Source: JAOZMY01 sp964577975
GTDB taxonomy: Bacteria; Desulfobacterota; S145-22
Direction: 5' to 3'
Length of the DNA stretch: 64,000 nucleotides
Assembly (NCBI GenBank): GCA_964577975.1
Contig: CAZOBB010000058.1
Location: 62,001-126,000 of the forward strand
Below, one piece after another: positions 36,098-44,431 of the stretch (position 1 is its first letter; each line of letters opens with the position of its first letter). A program made the position numbers and the translations under genes. The notes under the pieces were generated by a model. It did not search any database and was not told the origin of the DNA. It saw nothing but the letters and a program-made list of their open reading frames with translations.

Positions 36098-37072
36098 CTA
36101 TCCCCTCAATTCCTTTACCTTCTCCGTCAAGGCCGGAACCACCTTGAAGAGATCATCCACGATTCCATAATGGGCGATACTGAAAATGGGCGCCTTGGGA
36201 TCCTTATTCACCGCAATGATCGTGTTGGCTCCTTTCATTCCCGCCTGATGCTGAAAGGCCCCGCTGATTCCCAAAGCGATATACACCTTGGGTTTGACCG
36301 TCTTGCCCGATGTTCCCACCTGGCGTTCCTTAGGCAGCCATTTCTTATCCGCCACGGGACGTGAACAAGCCACCACGCCTCCCAAGGCATCCGCAAGTTC
36401 TTGGGCGATGGAGATATTATCGGCGTCTTTTATTCCGCGTCCCACCGACACGATAATATCCGCCTGGGTGATATCCACATCACCAACCGCCGCTTCCAGA
36501 TATTCCACGAAGGTCCTTGCGGAGAAATCCCCTTCCACGGCCCCCGAGATTTCCTGAAGCTCACCCGAAACCGTGGGAAGATCATCCGCGGGGAATGCCC
36601 CTGCCCGAACGGTACAAAGTTGTTTTTCTCCCCCTTTCAGCGAAACCTTTGCGTTTACTTTCCCACTATACATCTGACGTACGGCCACCACGCCATCCTC
36701 GTCCTGAATATCCACCACATCGGTCGTAAAAGGAATCTCCCACTTCGTCGCAACGGCTGGCGCAAAATCCATCCCGAAAGCGGTTTGCCCCATCAAAATG
36801 AGCTGACAATCTACCGTTTCAAAGATTTTCACGAAAGCTGCCAGGTACCGCAACGGTTCATACTGCGCTAACGCGGTATCCAAGTAGGCGATGGTTCGAT
36901 GGGCATGGGGGGTAATTTTATCTAGTAATCCTTTCTGCGACACGTCCCCCAAAAAAAGGGCGATAACCTCTCCTCCATCTCCCACGAGCTGATGGGCCTT
37001 CGTCAACATTTCAAAGGTTATATCTCTCACCTCATTCTGCCGATGTTCCACCAAAACCGCTATCTTTTCCAT
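36098..37072 (-). CDS. etfA: Electron transfer flavoprotein alpha subunit
   Basis: A 324-residue EtfA. The C-terminal FAD domain shows KPKVYIALGISGAFQHQAGMKG (near residue 265) and AVNKDPKAPIF, the ETF-alpha signature; IIVSVGRGIKDADN precedes it. There is no N-terminal ferredoxin extension. It accepts electrons from acyl-CoA dehydrogenases. The start codon is directly next to the etfB stop with no spacer, so the two are coupled. Confidence 0.95.
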   Translation of the reverse strand: MEKIAVLVEHRQNEVRDITFEMLTKAHQLVGDGGEVIALFLGDVSQKGLLDKITPHAHRTIAYLDTALAQYEPLRYLAAFVKIFETVDCQLILMGQTAFGMDFAPAVATKWEIPFTTDVVDIQDEDGVVAVRQMYSGKVNAKVSLKGGEKQLCTVRAGAFPADDLPTVSGELQEISGAVEGDFSARTFVEYLEAAVGDVDITQADIIVSVGRGIKDADNISIAQELADALGGVVACSRPVADKKWLPKERQVGTSGKTVKPKVYIALGISGAFQHQAGMKGANTIIAVNKDPKAPIFSIAHYGIVDDLFKVVPALTEKVKELRG

Positions 37073-37864
37073 TTATGCCATCCCTCCCCGCTCTTTGAGT
37101 ATCCTAACGAGCGCTTCGGTTTTTTCATCCATCGTTCCCTCAATAATCTCGGCTCCCTCCCCTACAGGCGGAAAGAAAAGCTCTTCGATACGGCTCATGG
37201 ATCCCTTCTCTCCTACCTCATCTTGACTCAAACCGAGATCCGCCACCCCTTTCACACCGATCTCTTTCTTGGCTACCCGGCGTATTCCCATGATTGACAC
37301 GTAGCGTGGCTCGTTAATTCCCGTTTGGATGGTCAAAAGGGCAGGAAGCTTCAAGGTGTCGACCTCCTCCAGACCCCCTTCCAGTTCTCGGTGAACGGTA
37401 ATGACATCGCCTTCCTTTTTGATTTCCGTGACGAGGGCCGCGTGAGGAAGTCCCAGCATCTGTGCCAAAACGACGCCCACGGCACCAAACCCATCATCAT
37501 CCGCTTGGACCCCCGTTAGGATGAGATCGTACGGAATATCCTTAATAGCGGCAGCAAGAATCTTCGCCATGGCGTAGGCATCCGATCCCTCAAAGGCGGG
37601 ATCCGTAAGCCTCAATGCCTCATCCGCTCCCATTGCCAGGGCCCTGCGCAGAACCTCGTTGTTTTCCTCCGGCCCTACCGAAATCACTGTGATTTTTCCA
37701 CCTTCCGCTTCTTTGAGTTGAATCGCCGCCTCCACCGCGTAGTTGTCCCACTCGTTAATGGAAAAGACCAATCCGTCCGTATCGATTCCTTTTTTACTCT
37801 CATCGATCACCAGATCCGCTTCCGCCGTCTCTGGCACCCGTTTGATACACACGATGATATCCAT
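37073..37864 (-). CDS. etfB: Electron transfer flavoprotein beta subunit
   Basis: A 263-residue EtfB starting DIIVCIKRVPET, typical of the family, with SINEWDNYAVEAAIQLKE near residue 35, VLRRALAMGADEALRL near residue 70 and ILTGVQADDDGFGAVGV near residue 115. I chose ATG 37862-37864 because GGAGGAAG lies just upstream; an earlier in-frame start is 11 codons away. It forms the heterodimer with EtfA. Whether it carries a second FAD (bifurcating type) or AMP cannot be settled by eye. Confidence 0.94.
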   Translation of the reverse strand: MDIIVCIKRVPETAEADLVIDESKKGIDTDGLVFSINEWDNYAVEAAIQLKEAEGGKITVISVGPEENNEVLRRALAMGADEALRLTDPAFEGSDAYAMAKILAAAIKDIPYDLILTGVQADDDGFGAVGVVLAQMLGLPHAALVTEIKKEGDVITVHRELEGGLEEVDTLKLPALLTIQTGINEPRYVSIMGIRRVAKKEIGVKGVADLGLSQDEVGEKGSMSRIEELFFPPVGEGAEIIEGTMDEKTEALVRILKERGGMA

Positions 37865-37944
37865 ACGTCTTCCTCCTTTAGTTGAAAGATCTTTCATTCC
37901 CTCAACATTTAATATTCCATCCTTCTTCCTCTCCCTACGATCTT

Positions 37945-39099
37945 TTACTGCTCTACCTCAGGCTCAACCCCCAATCCCATGGAGGCCAGTTCCATCAAGT
38001 CAATAACCCGTATCTTTTCTTCGTTGCCCGTTGTCTTAACCGCATCCTCCAACGTCAAAAGGCAAAAGGGACAGGCCGTTATAATAGCCTCCACCCCCAT
38101 TTCCAGGGCATCTTCCACCCGAATCTCCGAAAGGCGCCTTCCCACTCCCGTCCCTTCCATCCACATCCGTCCTCCACCTCCTTCGCAGCAGAGGCTATTT
38201 TCACGGCAACGCCCAAACTCGATCAGTTCGATACCCGGAATACTTCTCAACACCTCGCGGGGCTCCTCGAACACCCCATTCTGTTTTCCCAAATAGCAGG
38301 GATCGTGGTAGGTTACCTTCATGGGGACCTCTGTGTTGAAAAACAACTTCCCTTCCTGAATCAATCCCCAAACGAACTGGCTGTAATGGAGCACCTCACA
38401 ACCCAGATCCTCATACTCGTTTTTCAACGCGTTCATACAATGGGGCGAGGTCGTCACGATGGTCTTGGGATCAATCTTCGTAAAATTCTTCATATTCTCT
38501 TCCATCAACATCTCGAAAAGCCCCACCTCCCCCATCCGCCGTATTTCACTTCCACAACAAACCTCTTTGTTCCCTAGGATTCCAAAGGAGACGTGCGCCG
38601 CTCGCAAGACATGCACAAGCGATTTCGCCACGAACTGCACGCGAGGATCATACGATGCCGCGCAACAAACAAAATAGAGAACCTGTCCCGGGTCCATTTC
38701 CAAGGCGTTGGGAATCTCCATACCTTGGGCCCATTCAGCCCGTTTGTTTTTGGCCCGACCCCAGGGATTGCCATATTTGTACGCCCCGTCCAACGCATCG
38801 ATAATGGTCTTTTCAATCCTCCCTTCCTCGATCATCATCTCTCGAAGGCCTATAATGGCATCCACCGGCCGGAGCCCTCGTGGACAACGAATGGCACACG
38901 TTGAACACGTTGTACAATCCCATATTTCTAGTCGGTCGAAGAAAACACGCATATCCTCCCGAACGACCGACTCTCGGATCACTCTCCGAATATTGAGCGG
39001 GGATTTGATGGAAATGGGACATCCCCCCGTACATTTCCCACACTGTATACACGTAAACAGGTCCAGCCGTTCCGCCAACGGCTGCTCAAGCTCTTCCAC
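37945..39099 (-). CDS. HdrD-like iron-sulfur protein (ferredoxin plus two CCG domains)
   Basis: A soluble 384-residue protein. Two ferredoxin motifs (CIQCGKCTGGCP near 17-28; CTTCSTCAIRCP near 62-73) precede two CCG domains. The first has VCCAA, EVCCGSE and SPHC, where the usual CPHC has lost its first Cys to Ser. The second is complete, with HDPCYLGK, LCCEGGGG and CPFC. This is the HdrC-HdrB fusion architecture of methanogen HdrD. No NarI-type membrane domain is present, unlike the ETF:quinone oxidoreductases of many syntrophs. It is placed between acyl-CoA dehydrogenase 3 and etfBA, so it is a candidate ETF partner. Confidence 0.85.
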   Translation of the reverse strand: MEELEQPLAERLDLFTCIQCGKCTGGCPISIKSPLNIRRVIRESVVREDMRVFFDRLEIWDCTTCSTCAIRCPRGLRPVDAIIGLREMMIEEGRIEKTIIDALDGAYKYGNPWGRAKNKRAEWAQGMEIPNALEMDPGQVLYFVCCAASYDPRVQFVAKSLVHVLRAAHVSFGILGNKEVCCGSEIRRMGEVGLFEMLMEENMKNFTKIDPKTIVTTSPHCMNALKNEYEDLGCEVLHYSQFVWGLIQEGKLFFNTEVPMKVTYHDPCYLGKQNGVFEEPREVLRSIPGIELIEFGRCRENSLCCEGGGGRMWMEGTGVGRRLSEIRVEDALEMGVEAIITACPFCLLTLEDAVKTTGNEEKIRVIDLMELASMGLGVEPEVEQ

Positions 39100-39101
39100 G
39101 T

Positions 39102-40250
39102 CTAACCTCCTCGCAGGATCTCCCGTGCGATAACCATTCGCTGCACTTCCGAGGTCCCTTCATACAAGGTTGTTACGATGACGTCTCGTAAAAAACGCTC
39201 TACCGGATAATCCTTCGTATAGCCATATCCGCCTAGCATCTGGACGGAGCGGATCGCCACGCGCCGTGCCGCTTCACTCGCGAATACCTTGGCCATGGAC
39301 GCCTCTTTGGTAAATTTTCTCCCATTCTCCTTGAGATAGGCCGCACGCAAGATCAAGAAACGCGCCGCTTCCAATTCGGTGTACGAATCCGCGATCATCC
39401 ACTGGATAGCCTGAAAATTGGAAAGGGGTTTTCCAAACTGTTCCCTCTCTTTGGCATAGGCGGTGGCATAGTCAATGGCAGCCAATCCTATCCCCAGGGC
39501 AAGGGACCCAATCCCGATTCGCCCCCCATCCAGTTCCATCATCGCTATCTTAAAACCATCTCCTTCGCTTCCCAGTAGGTTTTCGTCAGGTACCCAGCAA
39601 TCCTCAAAAATCAGTTCGTTGGTAGTCGAAGCGCGCTGCCCCAGCTTTTCCTCGTTTTTCCCGACCTTAAAGCCATCCCTCCCTTTTTCCACGACAAAGG
39701 CGCTGATACCTTTCCCCTTGCGGGCGGATTTGTCCGTTACCGCCCACACGACGGTGACCCCGGAGTGCTCCCCACTGGTGATCATGCTTTTCGTGCCATT
39801 GATCCGGTAACCATTGCCATCCTTCACCGCCGTAGCCCGGATGCTCGCCGCATCCGATCCGGCCGAAGGTTCCGTCAAGGCAAACGAACCCGCCGGATAG
39901 GTTCCATCACATATCTTTGGAAGATGCTCTTTCTTGATGGACTCGGTGGCAAATTCCTGGATCACTTCCGCCACCATATTGGTTACCGACGTCGTCACTC
40001 CCGTAGCGGCACACGCCTTGCCAATTTCCGTAATGGCCAGGCTATACGCGATGACCCCAACTTCCGATCCGCCGTATTCGACCGAGATGTTCATGCCCAT
40101 CAATCCCAACTGGGCAAGCCTCTTCAGATTTTCGAAAGGAAAGGCCTTGGTACGGTCCAGCCTTTCCGCCTCCGGCTTGAGATGCCTTTCGGCAAAATCC
40201 CGGGTCATTTGCTGAATCATTTCCTGTTCGCCGGTAAGATCAAAGATCAT
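39102..40250 (-). CDS. Acyl-CoA dehydrogenase 3 (butyryl-CoA dehydrogenase-like)
   Basis: FAD enzyme of 382 residues; SFALTEPSAGSDAASIR near residue 125 and TLYEGTSEVQRMVIARE at the C terminus contain the flavin loop and catalytic Glu. Its neighbours, 3-hydroxyacyl-CoA dehydrogenase and thiolase on one side and HdrD-like and Etf genes on the other, make it the best candidate in the cluster for the butyryl-CoA step. It ends 2 bp before the HdrD-like start. Confidence 0.9.
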   Translation of the reverse strand: MIFDLTGEQEMIQQMTRDFAERHLKPEAERLDRTKAFPFENLKRLAQLGLMGMNISVEYGGSEVGVIAYSLAITEIGKACAATGVTTSVTNMVAEVIQEFATESIKKEHLPKICDGTYPAGSFALTEPSAGSDAASIRATAVKDGNGYRINGTKSMITSGEHSGVTVVWAVTDKSARKGKGISAFVVEKGRDGFKVGKNEEKLGQRASTTNELIFEDCWVPDENLLGSEGDGFKIAMMELDGGRIGIGSLALGIGLAAIDYATAYAKEREQFGKPLSNFQAIQWMIADSYTELEAARFLILRAAYLKENGRKFTKEASMAKVFASEAARRVAIRSVQMLGGYGYTKDYPVERFLRDVIVTTLYEGTSEVQRMVIAREILRGG

Positions 40251-40271
40251 GTCTCTTTCTCCCTCTACCCG

Positions 40272-41126
40272 CTACGATTCGTAAGTGTAGAAACCACGCC
40301 CCGTCTTTCTCCCTAAAAATCCCGCATCGACATACTTTTTCAACAAGGGACAGGGACGATATTTCGGATCTCCAAATCCCTCATACAAAACATTCATGAT
40401 CGCCAAACAGGTGTCCAACCCTATCAGATCCGCCAACGTCAAAGGCCCCATGGGATGATTCATCCCCAATTTCATGATCGCGTCGATCGATTCGGGAGTC
40501 CCCACCCCTTCGAAAAGCGCATAAATCGCCTCGTTAATCATCGGCATGAGAATCCGGTTCGAAATAAATCCAGGAAAATCGTTCGCGGGCACGGGGGTCT
40601 TCCCCATGTCCTTCGCCAATTTTTCCACCGTCGTATACGTCTCATCCGACGTTTCCAAACCCCGTATCACCTCCACCAATACCATCATGGGAACAGGATT
40701 CATAAAATGCATCCCGATAACCTTCTCAGGCCGGCCCGTGGCCGCCGCGATGCGCGTAATCGAGATGGAACTCGTATTGGAAGAAAGGATCACGTCTTTT
40801 CGGCAAATTCCATCCAAGTCCTTAAAAATCCCAAGTTTTAGCGATTCGTTCTCCGTCGCTGCCTCCACGACAAAATCGGCCTCGCCCATATCAGAAAGAT
40901 CGACCGTTCCTTTGATCTTCCCCATGGCCGTATCCTTCTCCTCTTGGCTCATTTTTCCCTTTTTCACAAACCGGTCGAGACTCTTGGAAATCGCATTCAT
41001 TCCGCGTTCCACGAACTCTTCTTTAATATCCGACATAATTACATCAAAGCCGGAAACGGCCGCGACTTGCGCAATTCCGCTTCCCATCTGACCTGCACCT
41101 ACGACTCCAAACTTCTTTATATCCAT
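40272..41126 (-). CDS. 3-hydroxybutyryl-CoA dehydrogenase
   Basis: NAD-dependent 3-hydroxyacyl-CoA dehydrogenase of 284 residues. The Rossmann start KKFGVVGAGQMGSGIAQVAA is at the N terminus, SSNTSSISITRIA near residue 115, and the active-site segment GMHFMNPVPMM with its His near residue 135. Single-domain length fits the clostridial Hbd type rather than the fused FadB. ATG 41124-41126 is chosen since GGAGGAGG lies 8 nt upstream. It is followed upstream in the operon by the thiolase; no separate classical crotonase is next to it. Confidence 0.94.
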   Translation of the reverse strand: MDIKKFGVVGAGQMGSGIAQVAAVSGFDVIMSDIKEEFVERGMNAISKSLDRFVKKGKMSQEEKDTAMGKIKGTVDLSDMGEADFVVEAATENESLKLGIFKDLDGICRKDVILSSNTSSISITRIAAATGRPEKVIGMHFMNPVPMMVLVEVIRGLETSDETYTTVEKLAKDMGKTPVPANDFPGFISNRILMPMINEAIYALFEGVGTPESIDAIMKLGMNHPMGPLTLADLIGLDTCLAIMNVLYEGFGDPKYRPCPLLKKYVDAGFLGRKTGRGFYTYES

Positions 41127-41172
41127 CGTTTGATCCTCCTCCATTCCCTGTCTGAAGGGAAAATTTCACCTA

Positions 41173-42348
41173 TTACATCCTCTCAACCGTCAGGCCCACC
41201 GCTTCGCCACCTCCGAGGCACAATGTTGCCAATCCCCGGCGGGCATCCCTCTCCTTCATGGCATACAAAAGGGTGGTAAGAACACGGGCCCCACTACATC
41301 CAATGGGATGACCGAGAGCCACGGCCCCGCCGTGGACATTCACCTTTTCCTCCGGAATTCCCAACGTTCTAAAAATAGCCACGGTAGAGGCGGCAAACGC
41401 CTCGTTAATTTCAAAAAGATCTACATCGTCCAATGACCATCCCGCCTTTTTCAACACCTTGGGGATACACTGGATTGGAGCCACAAGGACATCCTCAAGA
41501 GGAACACCCGCTGAAGCCTGCGATACGATTCGAGCCATCGGTGTCAGCCCCATCTTCTTCGCCTTGGAGGCCGACATGATCACAAGCGCCGAAGCCCCAT
41601 CGCTCAGTTTCGAAGAATTTCCCGCTGTGACAAGCCCTCCTTCCTTAAAAACGGGAGGCAGTTTTCTGATCTTTTCCGGATCCGGTTTGCGAGGCCCCTC
41701 GTCCACCTCGAGAACGGCGGTTCCTTTCCTCGTCTTCACTTCAACAGGCATGATCTCTTCCTTGAAAAGCCCCTTTTCCATGGCGTCAAGGGCCTTTCGA
41801 TTGGAATTCAAGGAAAAGGTGTCCTGATCCTCTTTGCTGATCTTGAATTTCTCAGAAACCAGCTCGGCCGTGTACCCCATGTGATAGTCATTGATGACAT
41901 CCCAAAGCCCGTCGTGCACCATCCCATCCACCAATTTCCCGTCCCACAGACGATACCCATGACGGGCCTTTTCCAGATAGTAGGGGGCATTCGACATACT
42001 CTCCATACCCCCCGCCACCACAACGTCGGCATCCCCAACCTGAATCGCCTGCGCCGCCAGCATGACGGCTTTCAACCCAGAACCGCAGACTTTGTTAACC
42101 GTTATCGCCCCTACTTCGACGGGAAGGCCAGCCTGAAGCATGGCTTGTCGCCCAGGGTTCTGCCCCAGGCCACATGGAAGGACATTTCCCATGATTACCT
42201 CGTCAACATCGGTCTTTTCAATTCCTGCTCGCCGAATCGCCTCCGTTATGACCATCGCCCCCAACTGGGTCGCCGTAAATGACGACAGACCCCCCAAAAA
42301 GTTCCCGATAGGCGTTCGAACGGCGCTGACGATGACAACCTCTTCCAT
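41173..42348 (-). CDS. Acetyl-CoA acetyltransferase (thiolase)
   Basis: Thiolase of 391 residues, the last enzyme of beta-oxidation, cleaving acetoacetyl-CoA to two acetyl-CoA. The nucleophilic Cys is in NKVCGSGLKAV near residue 87, the His in VALGHPIGCSGAR near residue 347, and the second Cys in LCLGGGEAVGL near residue 379. It follows the MerR gene by 23 bp, so regulator and beta-oxidation genes are probably one transcript. Confidence 0.94.
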   Translation of the reverse strand: MEEVVIVSAVRTPIGNFLGGLSSFTATQLGAMVITEAIRRAGIEKTDVDEVIMGNVLPCGLGQNPGRQAMLQAGLPVEVGAITVNKVCGSGLKAVMLAAQAIQVGDADVVVAGGMESMSNAPYYLEKARHGYRLWDGKLVDGMVHDGLWDVINDYHMGYTAELVSEKFKISKEDQDTFSLNSNRKALDAMEKGLFKEEIMPVEVKTRKGTAVLEVDEGPRKPDPEKIRKLPPVFKEGGLVTAGNSSKLSDGASALVIMSASKAKKMGLTPMARIVSQASAGVPLEDVLVAPIQCIPKVLKKAGWSLDDVDLFEINEAFAASTVAIFRTLGIPEEKVNVHGGAVALGHPIGCSGARVLTTLLYAMKERDARRGLATLCLGGGEAVGLTVERM

Positions 42349-42371
42349 TCTTTCCTCCCTACAGAACCCGA

Positions 42372-42761
42372 TTACGTTCCTTCGTTCAGTTTCTCTTCTA
42401 TTTTCTCTCGATAGCTCATGATTTCGGCTTTCAACTTTTTAAGATTGTTGACTCTCTCGTCAATCTCTCTTATCCGTCTATCCAACAGCTCCAACAACTT
42501 GGGCAAAACTTTCTTATTTGTTTTATGAATCCGATAGATATCTTCCAGCTCTTTCATCTCCACAAGGGTCAGGCCCAGTAACTTCAGCCGTTTTATAAAT
42601 CGCAACCTCCGCAAGTCTTGATCTGTATAAACACGTTTGGCTCCCTCGACCCTTTTAATGGAATTGAGCAGGCCTACCTCCTCATAATAACGAATGGTTC
42701 TCGGGCTCATATCTAAAAGATTTGCCAATTCCCCTATTTGGTAATGTTTTTCCTCACTCAT
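42372..42761 (-). CDS. MerR-family transcriptional regulator
   Basis: A 129-residue regulator with the MerR winged helix at residues 5-75 (YQIGELANLLDMSPRTIRYYE and GAKRVYTDQDLRRLRFI) and a C-terminal coiled coil. It has no Cys, so it is not a metal or redox sensor. MerR proteins of this size (LiuR type) are known to control fatty-acid and branched-chain acyl-CoA catabolism. It heads the beta-oxidation block. A palindromic site beginning 3 bp upstream of its start codon recurs upstream of livG, suggesting autoregulation and control of the importer operon. Confidence 0.88.
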   Translation of the reverse strand: MSEEKHYQIGELANLLDMSPRTIRYYEEVGLLNSIKRVEGAKRVYTDQDLRRLRFIKRLKLLGLTLVEMKELEDIYRIHKTNKKVLPKLLELLDRRIREIDERVNNLKKLKAEIMSYREKIEEKLNEGT

Positions 42762-42763
42762 AA

Positions 42764-42783
42764 CACTTTACGTAAACTGGCAA
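42764..42783 (-). promoter_or_regulatory. Operator-like site 1, next to the MerR start codon
   Basis: CACTTTACGTAAACTGGCAA on the plus strand. Its first 16 bases are a near-perfect inverted repeat around TTACGTAA. An 18/20 copy lies at 50683-50702. Position directly at the gene start suggests self-repression. Confidence 0.55.
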
Positions 42784-42858
42784 TATTTTAAAAATAAAAA
42801 AGGGCCTTTCACCTACCTTTTTCATTCCTTTATATTCTCTTCCTCATATCCACACCAC

Positions 42859-42894
42859 GCCGTGGGAAAAGGAACCCTCCCCTCTTCCCACGGC
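42859..42894 (-). terminator. Strong hairpin between the lipoprotein and MerR genes
   Basis: GCCGTGGGAA (42859-42868) and TTCCCACGGC (42885-42894) form a perfect 10-bp stem with a 16-nt loop, 22 bp after the lipoprotein stop codon. There is no T run behind it on the minus strand, so it may be a processing or stability element between importer and beta-oxidation blocks, not a full terminator. Confidence 0.5.
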
Positions 42895-42916
42895 CCGGAT
42901 ATTCTTCCCTCCCTCT

Positions 42917-43534
42917 TTATTGCGGGAATTTTCCACTGAAACTTGCTACAATCGTCTTCCCTCCCGCATGGAAGGTAGCAGCTCCCTCCTTAACCGTTAT
43001 GGGGAACGAGAAGGTAGCGATTCCCGTCCACCATTTTTCCAGCTGCTGCCACACGTTCATCTTCTTCGCTTTCAACTTGAAACCACCCGTTACCAATAAG
43101 CTCAACAACGAGGTTCTGGCATCGAACATTCCATGAACCGCCAACTGATTGGTCTTTCCAGCCGGAATCCACATCGTTTCAAAGGCATTGATCGTGTTGA
43201 CGTCAAATTCTTCAAACGCCACCGTAAACTTAAACCCATCCAGCTGTACGGGGAAGGGGTTGGGGTTTGTAATCTCAAACACGAAGGCGAGATCCATCGG
43301 TGCCCCATAATTGCCTGCTTTTCCCTTCGTCGGCTTAACTTTTTTCGAGAAATACCACCATCCCCAGTAATGGGCCAACTGGACATCAACCAGTTTTACA
43401 ATCGGCGGTTTAATGCTTGAAACACTGGCTGTGCCAGACCCTTGCGTTGTCGCACATCCCACTATTCCTGCGAGGAATACTATCCCTATAAACATCGCCA
43501 TCAACGTTTTGACTGGGCTCCATTTCCTTTTCAT
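42917..43534 (-). CDS. LEA14-like lipoprotein
   Basis: A 205-residue protein with a hydrophobic N-terminal segment and a lipobox ending VGC at residue 27. The body resembles the LEA type 2/WHy beta-sandwich: FVFEITNPNPFPVQLDGFKFTVAFEEF is the family hallmark (N-P-N-P with following strands). Such domains bind or shield hydrophobic ligands or membranes in stress proteins, but function here is unknown. It is read with livF (18-bp gap), so it may belong to the acid-uptake system. Confidence 0.7.
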   Translation of the reverse strand: MKRKWSPVKTLMAMFIGIVFLAGIVGCATTQGSGTASVSSIKPPIVKLVDVQLAHYWGWWYFSKKVKPTKGKAGNYGAPMDLAFVFEITNPNPFPVQLDGFKFTVAFEEFDVNTINAFETMWIPAGKTNQLAVHGMFDARTSLLSLLVTGGFKLKAKKMNVWQQLEKWWTGIATFSFPITVKEGAATFHAGGKTIVASFSGKFPQ

Positions 43535-43551
43535 CTTTCACCCCTCTTTTT

Positions 43552-44397
43552 TTAGGTTAACCAGCGTTTTCGCCGTTTATAATGCTTCACGTCCCTGAAA
43601 CTCTTCCTTCCCCCCACATCGGTCAAACCGAGGTAAAAGTCCTTGATGTCCTCGTTTTCCTTCAGTCTTTCCGAGGTATCGTCAAGAACGATTCGACCAT
43701 TCTCAAGGACATAGGCGTAAGGAGCAACGTTCAGGGCAAGCTTCACGTTCTGCTCCACCAGGAGGATCGAGATTCCTTCTTCTCTGTGAAGCCGCGTAAT
43801 AATCTCAAAAATTTCGTGAATCAAGAGTGGCGCCAAACCCATGGAGGGCTCATCCAAAAGCATCAGTTTCGGATTTGTCATCAGCGCTCGCCCCACGACC
43901 GTCATCTGCTGCTCACCACCACTCACAAAGCCTGCGATCTCCTTCCTTTTCTGCTTCAGACGGGGAAAATAGTGATACACCATCTCCAGACGTTCCTTGA
44001 CCGATCTGTTTCCCCCTTTCCGCATATGACCACCCACTAGGAGATTCTGCTCCACCGTCAAGTGTTCAAACACTCGGCGACCTTCGATGACCTGCACGAT
44101 TCCCATCTTTGCAATCTCTACGGCACGCTTCTTATGAATCTGTTCTCCCATGAACTCGATGGAACCATCGGTCACTTCCCCATCCTCGTGTTTCAAAAGG
44201 CCAGAGATCGCCTTCAGCGTCGTGCTCTTCCCGGCTCCATTGGCCCCAAGGAGGGCAACAATCCCTCCCTGGGGAACCTCAATGGATACACCTTTGAGCA
44301 CAAGGATGACTTCGTGATATTTAACCTCGATGTTGTTCAGCTTTAATATGGGTTCCGGTTTGCTTTCCGGCATGTTATCCAAAACGCTCTCCTCCAT
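43552..44397 (-). CDS. livF: Liv-type ABC transporter ATP-binding protein
   Basis: ATPase of 281 residues with Walker A GANGAGKSTT near residue 52, signature VSGGEQQM near 160 and Walker B LMLLDEPSMGLAP, the LivF form. It has a C-terminal basic tail (HYKRRKRW) not usual in LivF. It pairs with LivG (49740-50555) to drive the LivHM permease. Here livF is at the far end of the importer block, separated from livG by acyl-CoA synthetase and permease genes. Confidence 0.9.
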   Translation of the reverse strand: MEESVLDNMPESKPEPILKLNNIEVKYHEVILVLKGVSIEVPQGGIVALLGANGAGKSTTLKAISGLLKHEDGEVTDGSIEFMGEQIHKKRAVEIAKMGIVQVIEGRRVFEHLTVEQNLLVGGHMRKGGNRSVKERLEMVYHYFPRLKQKRKEIAGFVSGGEQQMTVVGRALMTNPKLMLLDEPSMGLAPLLIHEIFEIITRLHREEGISILLVEQNVKLALNVAPYAYVLENGRIVLDDTSERLKENEDIKDFYLGLTDVGGRKSFRDVKHYKRRKRWLT

Positions 44398-44431
44398 GGA
44401 TCATAAATAAATTCTTGTTTCCGTCAAGAAA

